DNA of 64,000 bases from Diadema setosum (taxonomy: Eukaryota > Echinodermata > Echinoidea > Diadematoida > Diadematidae): positions 7,984,330 to 8,048,329 of the forward strand of contig NC_092702.1 in NCBI RefSeq assembly GCF_964275005.1. The letters are read 5' to 3'. The notes beneath the pieces were generated by a model. It did no database searches. It saw nothing but the letters and a program-made list of their open reading frames with translations, and had not been told where the DNA came from. Positions within the stretch are counted from its first letter, which is position 1, and the number at the start of each line of letters is the position of its first letter. The position numbers and the translations under genes were made by a program. Shown here in pieces: positions 59,994-64,000 of the stretch.

Positions 59994-60310
59994 CAGAGAC
60001 TCCAACCCCAAGCACCTTCTGATCTGGAGATTCTCCCGCCTGAAACCCCTAGCAAACGGGAGACTCCTTGCGGCCGGGGTCTCCAGGGCCCGCTTAAGGG
60101 CCCTGGAAGTTCTAGGGTTCTAGATGCTCTCTCGTTCTATCTAAGGCTTATTTTTCAACATACGATGGCAATAGGTAAGAAATCCTTTCCAACGGGAGAC
60201 ACAGAGCCAGGGCGGGAGAAATTAAATCTCAAGCGGGAGAACAGGAAATTTTGCAAAAATGGGCTTTCGGTGGGAGATTCCCGTCAAAAGTGAGAGAGTT
60301 GGAGTCTCTG
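59994..60310. mobile_element. ~317-bp element with CAGAGACTCCAAC termini
   Basis: CAGAGACTCCAAC (59994-60006) and GTTGGAGTCTCTG (60298-60310) are inverted. The interior has repeated CGGGAGA words in both orientations (left half GATTCTCCCGCC, right half GGCGGGAGA) and a GGGCCC-containing small hairpin near 60090. Confidence 0.75.
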
Positions 60311-60458
60311 CAATGATTCTTAATCACTCCACATTAATTAATGGCATGGTCATGTACTTCAAATGATTTGCCGGAGCCGAGAACAAGCCCATGGTTAGCT
60401 CATGCACACAAGGTAAGCCTGTGTGTTCTATGCCATTCCAAAGTTTATAGTTCAGACA

Positions 60459-60475
60459 AGGGGGGGGGGGGGGGG
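60459..60475. repeat. G17 homopolymer
   Basis: Seventeen consecutive Gs. Confidence 0.9.
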
Positions 60476-61054
60476 TTGGAAAAGGTTTGATTTTTGTGGG
60501 ACACTTACTCAGACGAAGTATGATTTCTCAAACAAGCCGTTGAATGTTGCACAAACACAGTCTTGCAGAGTATGTTGACATTGCATGTGAGGACATTGTT
60601 GATATTTGAATGGTGTTGCCTTTATGAGAAAGTGCATTTACATCCCCTTGCATACACCAAGGACCCCACTATCATGAAATATATAGAGATATGTTGTTGA
60701 TTGAAAGTATACATAAGGCTTGATTTTATGATCATGTGACAAGCAGGAGATATCAAGAGATTTCTGCTGTAAATTTGGAGTGAAGTTTGTGAAATGGAAT
60801 CTTCCACCATCATGTCTCAGGCATGTATCAGTCATTAGATCTTGTAGGAATATGAAGCAAATGTCCTACATCGTATTCAAAAGGTTGAGCCACTCTCGTA
60901 TCAGAGAAAACGATCTACCCCAAGCGTAACTTGAGAAGGGTTACTGGACTGGATTAATATTCGGTCTTGAAAACCTTGTTGAGCTGTTCGTGCCCTTGCA
61001 AGGGTGAAAGTGTCTTGCAATATTTAAATCTGGCTCGGGGAAGGTGATGGAATT

Positions 61055-61534
61055 ATGCTGATTTTCAGTCTCGGCATCACCGATACTCCTCATGTCGCTA
61101 AAGAGTTGCTTGTTTTTCTCATCACCAGGGGGGTGAGATTGGCCCCGCAGATTAAGCATCACTGTCTCGAGGGGGATCGCGCCAAATTGCTGATTTTAAT
61201 TGATGACGATTGCGCTGCCTCGCGAGGTCTTCCTTCCCTGATCGCGATGTTGGGAATTATCGAGTGGGAAGGGAATCATGTTTTGCCAGGAAGGAGGTGG
61301 GGAGATGTGTCGGTTGGAGTGAATGTTAACGGGACGGATCATCGCGAGTGGGTTGACGAGCTAACCTCGAGGGGCCTCTTTTGGCCTGAAGTCGACACTT
61401 GTGCCCATCCCAATAATGGGGAGGGCGTTTGTACCAGGGGGTCCCAGCACCTACCCAAATTTCAACAAATTTCATTGAGAGGTGATGCACCAATAAAGAG
61501 AAAGAAAAAAGCAACAAGTAAAATAAAGATGTAG
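61055..61534 (+). other. Unassigned 159-codon open frame in a GC-richer stretch
   Basis: It starts with ATG after an in-frame stop at 61025 and ends in a lysine-rich tail (KRKKKATSKIKM). The composition is protein-like (for example EGDRAKLLILIDDDCAAS), but no domain or family is recognised. Part of it follows an acceptor-like TCACCAG (61129) in the frame needed after prominin coding exon 3, yet it looks nothing like a prominin. I do not call it a gene. Confidence 0.2.
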
Positions 61535-62746
61535 GTATATGACACCTGATGATTTTTAAGAGAAAATATCATCTTATGGTGTTGCAAGTGTACAATTAAT
61601 TGACAAACCCCTGGTCTTATCAAACTATTGTTATAATAACGTTATCTGTTGACAAAATGATTTTAGAGACTTTTATCTTCCATCATTTGTGAGAAATTGT
61701 AGTGTAACAAATATTCCAGGGACCAGAGTGTTTTGGTTGTAACTTTCTTTTGGATGTGGCCTGTGGGCCAGATCCCAGAATTTCTGCATGGTCCTACTCT
61801 AATAATTGATGGTAAAAACAAATAGCACTCTTGCAGCCTGGCTGCCCCTTTAATTCCAGCTATATTGAGAGCTTTTGCTAGCAGAGAATCTGCTGAGAAT
61901 AGACAGAAAGTGATTGACAGTAAGTATGCATGTCGGTACTTTTGTTTCTCTTCTTCTTTGTGTTTGGCCTCTCGTAGATCACAAGGCCAGGTAGTGAAAG
62001 TGCATGTGTGAGGTACGACAATATGAGGGTAGTCCGTCACACTTGATGGAATGTTTGATTGATGCAGTAATTTATCCCAAGGTCTCGTCATGTCACGGGG
62101 AGAAACAAAACTTACGAGACAGGCGCGCCTCTGTTTGCTGGGTTAAAAATGCCTCATAGATGTGCAGATATGTAGTGGTGGCATTGTGTGCCATTATATC
62201 AGTAAGAAACCCTATCATTGACGGCATAACACTCTATGGAATAGAAACAAAATATAGAATTGTGAGCTCTCTTTGAATCAAGGAAGTAGCTGAAAAGATC
62301 TGGTTTCGCCAAGCAAGTGTGCGGAGAGCCACATCTGTTTATCTTTTGGAGGATGTTGAAGTTTTTAAGCACTGTAGTTGGTTCATAACATACTATTACA
62401 TAGTGTGTTCCAAAGCAGCTTTTAGAAATAATGTCCTAGAAAGAAATGCAGACCATTCAAGATGGACAAGATAAAAATTTCATCTTAATGTCTTTACCTA
62501 TGTGCAGGATATATACAGAGATATGATGACATTTTAAATGACCAGAGTTGATTGTATTATACAAGCTGTGCAACATTCTTCTGGTTTTGAGCAAAAGTCG
62601 TCATGATCATGAATTCCTTTTCAAACAGTAACTTTCCCTTACGCCAACTCTCATTCGAACAGCAAAGAGTCCTCCTGAGAAAATTTACTCTGCCCCTTGT
62701 GCCGACAAGTAAATACTGCACATACTGTTCTCATCAAGCCAAGAAT

Positions 62747-62757
62747 CCCCCCCCCCC
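62747..62757. repeat. C11 homopolymer
   Basis: Eleven consecutive Cs. Confidence 0.9.
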
Positions 62758-64000
62758 TTTTGATTCAGTTTTGGGTGTCATATTCACTGTCATTACTGCT
62801 CGTTCAATACTGTGACCATTACAGCTCACATTTTCTTTTCCTTTTTGTGGAGGAGGGGAGGGGAGGGGAGAGTAGGAAGTCAGCAGACGATGGTTAGATC
62901 TGTCATACACGGAAAGTGAGAGTTTTTTTGATCCTTTGGAGATCTAATCCCCTCTATCGGAGCATCTACTCTCGGAGGTTGATCACGGCGAGAAGTCACG
63001 GAGGTGACAAGTGGAATTTCGCGGGGAAGGCGGGATTATCCAATAAGGGTCTGTGCCGTGAGCCGAGTCGAAAATATTTTGCCACTTTGCGACGAGACAG
63101 GCTTAGAGATGTCACAGAAATTACACTCCTACTCCAGATCACAGTGGTTGAACAGGGGGACATGAACAAGGGTGCTTTTCCTCGAGAGTTCAGAACATTT
63201 CTGATAGATATTTGCAATTTTCCACAATGTTAAAGATGAAAAAGATATTGATATTTTTGGTCGTCGTCAGGCAAAACCTTCAACGGTGACTTGGTTAGTA
63301 ACTACCCAATTTTAACTCAAGTGAAGATGTGAACGTTAAATTCACGTCAGTATTTGCTTCATGGTTGTGTGGTAAATTGTAGAGGAGAATATCATTTTGT
63401 GTCAGAGTTATTGTGTGAAGCCTGGAAAACGACAACCTATTCCTTTTTACTGGATAGGAAAACATTTAATTTGTGGTCACAGTGTAGTGATTCCTAAACT
63501 TCAGAAATGAAGTCTACTCTTTCATTTAAAGTGAAGATATACTAGGATACCAGAGTCTTTGAAAATTGGGAAAAATATGTGAATTCAATGAATACTAATC
63601 ATTTTCACCACTGAGCAACCATAGTGCTCTGTTGATAGCTGCCCTTACAGTGGTTTGCACCTTAATCATGAAATAGAATAAAGGTTTGCCTCGTTTCAGC
63701 TACAAAATGTCGTATCACCAATTCTTTCCCTTTGATCAAAATCTGGTCTGAGCCAACTTGACCACAAAGTGCGCATTGACCCCTGGAGCGGCGTGGCATT
63801 GAAAAGACGTGTTTGTGTCACTTGGTCATGTTCCATATGCTGTCAGTAATTCCCGTCCGAATGATCCATGGTGAGAAAGCATAACAAGTTGTAAGAGGAG
63901 AGGCCATCTTCCTCCTTTCGTACCGCAAAACACTGGCCGGGGGAAGTGCCGGGAGGAGTGAGACGGCTAGAATTACAGCTTTGTGATTCAAAGTCCATCA

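Larger units (their letters stand above)
57241..64000 (+). other. PROM: Prominin intron after coding exon 3, running off the window
   Basis: No sequence resembling the rest of TM2 or the following extracellular loop was found after any acceptor that restores frame. The intron is therefore probably longer than 6.7 kb. It contains a TG repeat, two poly-G tracts, a poly-C tract and an inverted-repeat element (59994-60310). Confidence 0.6.

Noticed and set aside
63690-63755. Acceptor TTTCAG followed by an in-frame reading of about 16 codons
   Set aside because: It reaches a stop quickly and has no prominin similarity.
1-64000. CRISPR array, operon or prokaryotic island
   Set aside because: The inverted and tandem repeats do not form regularly spaced direct repeats. 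Genes are spliced, and no bacterial-type gene cluster is present.

Overview
This is an animal nuclear DNA window: AT-rich, with GT-AG introns, long introns, many simple repeats and dozens of short palindromic (MITE-like) elements. The style of the repeats and the protein sequences suggest a marine invertebrate deuterostome, most likely an echinoderm such as a sea urchin. That placement is inference; the sequence contains no species-diagnostic marker I can verify.

Two genes can be supported. (1) A complete Rab28 small GTPase on the minus strand, seven coding exons from 17136 down to 7603, predicted 227 aa, ending in the CaaX box CAVM. All six junctions keep frame. The last intron has the hallmarks of a minor-spliceosome (U12-type) intron. 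(2) The 5' part of a prominin (CD133-like) gene on the plus strand: a signal peptide, an extracellular N-terminus, transmembrane segment 1, the cysteine-rich cytoplasmic patch and most of transmembrane segment 2, in coding exons 46515-46785, 56299-56384 and 57035-57240. The gene continues beyond 64000. A possible non-coding first exon ends at 26648, so the two genes would be head to head about 9.5 kb apart. In humans both genes underlie cone-rod dystrophy and both act in cilia or photoreceptor membranes, which makes the pairing notable.

Layout: 1-7602 is downstream of Rab28 and rich in inverted-repeat elements, some nested. 7603-17136 is Rab28, with MITEs, a fold-back element and a LINE relic in its introns. 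17137-26390 is intergenic, with a 700-bp fold-back, a CRE-type pair and back-to-back MITEs at 24.2-25.0 kb. 26391-27010 is a GC-richer, promoter-like patch. 26649-46283 would be the first prominin intron. 46284-57240 holds the prominin exons. 57241-64000 is a further intron with no recognised exon. No rRNA, complete tRNA, CRISPR or prokaryotic feature was seen. Homopolymer G or C tracts of 10 nt or more are strikingly common and concentrated in the second half.

No wholly new multi-gene system is evident. The strongest leads are the U12-type intron of Rab28 with its predicted retained-intron C-terminus, the Rab28-prominin pairing, and the dense nested inverted-repeat landscape.
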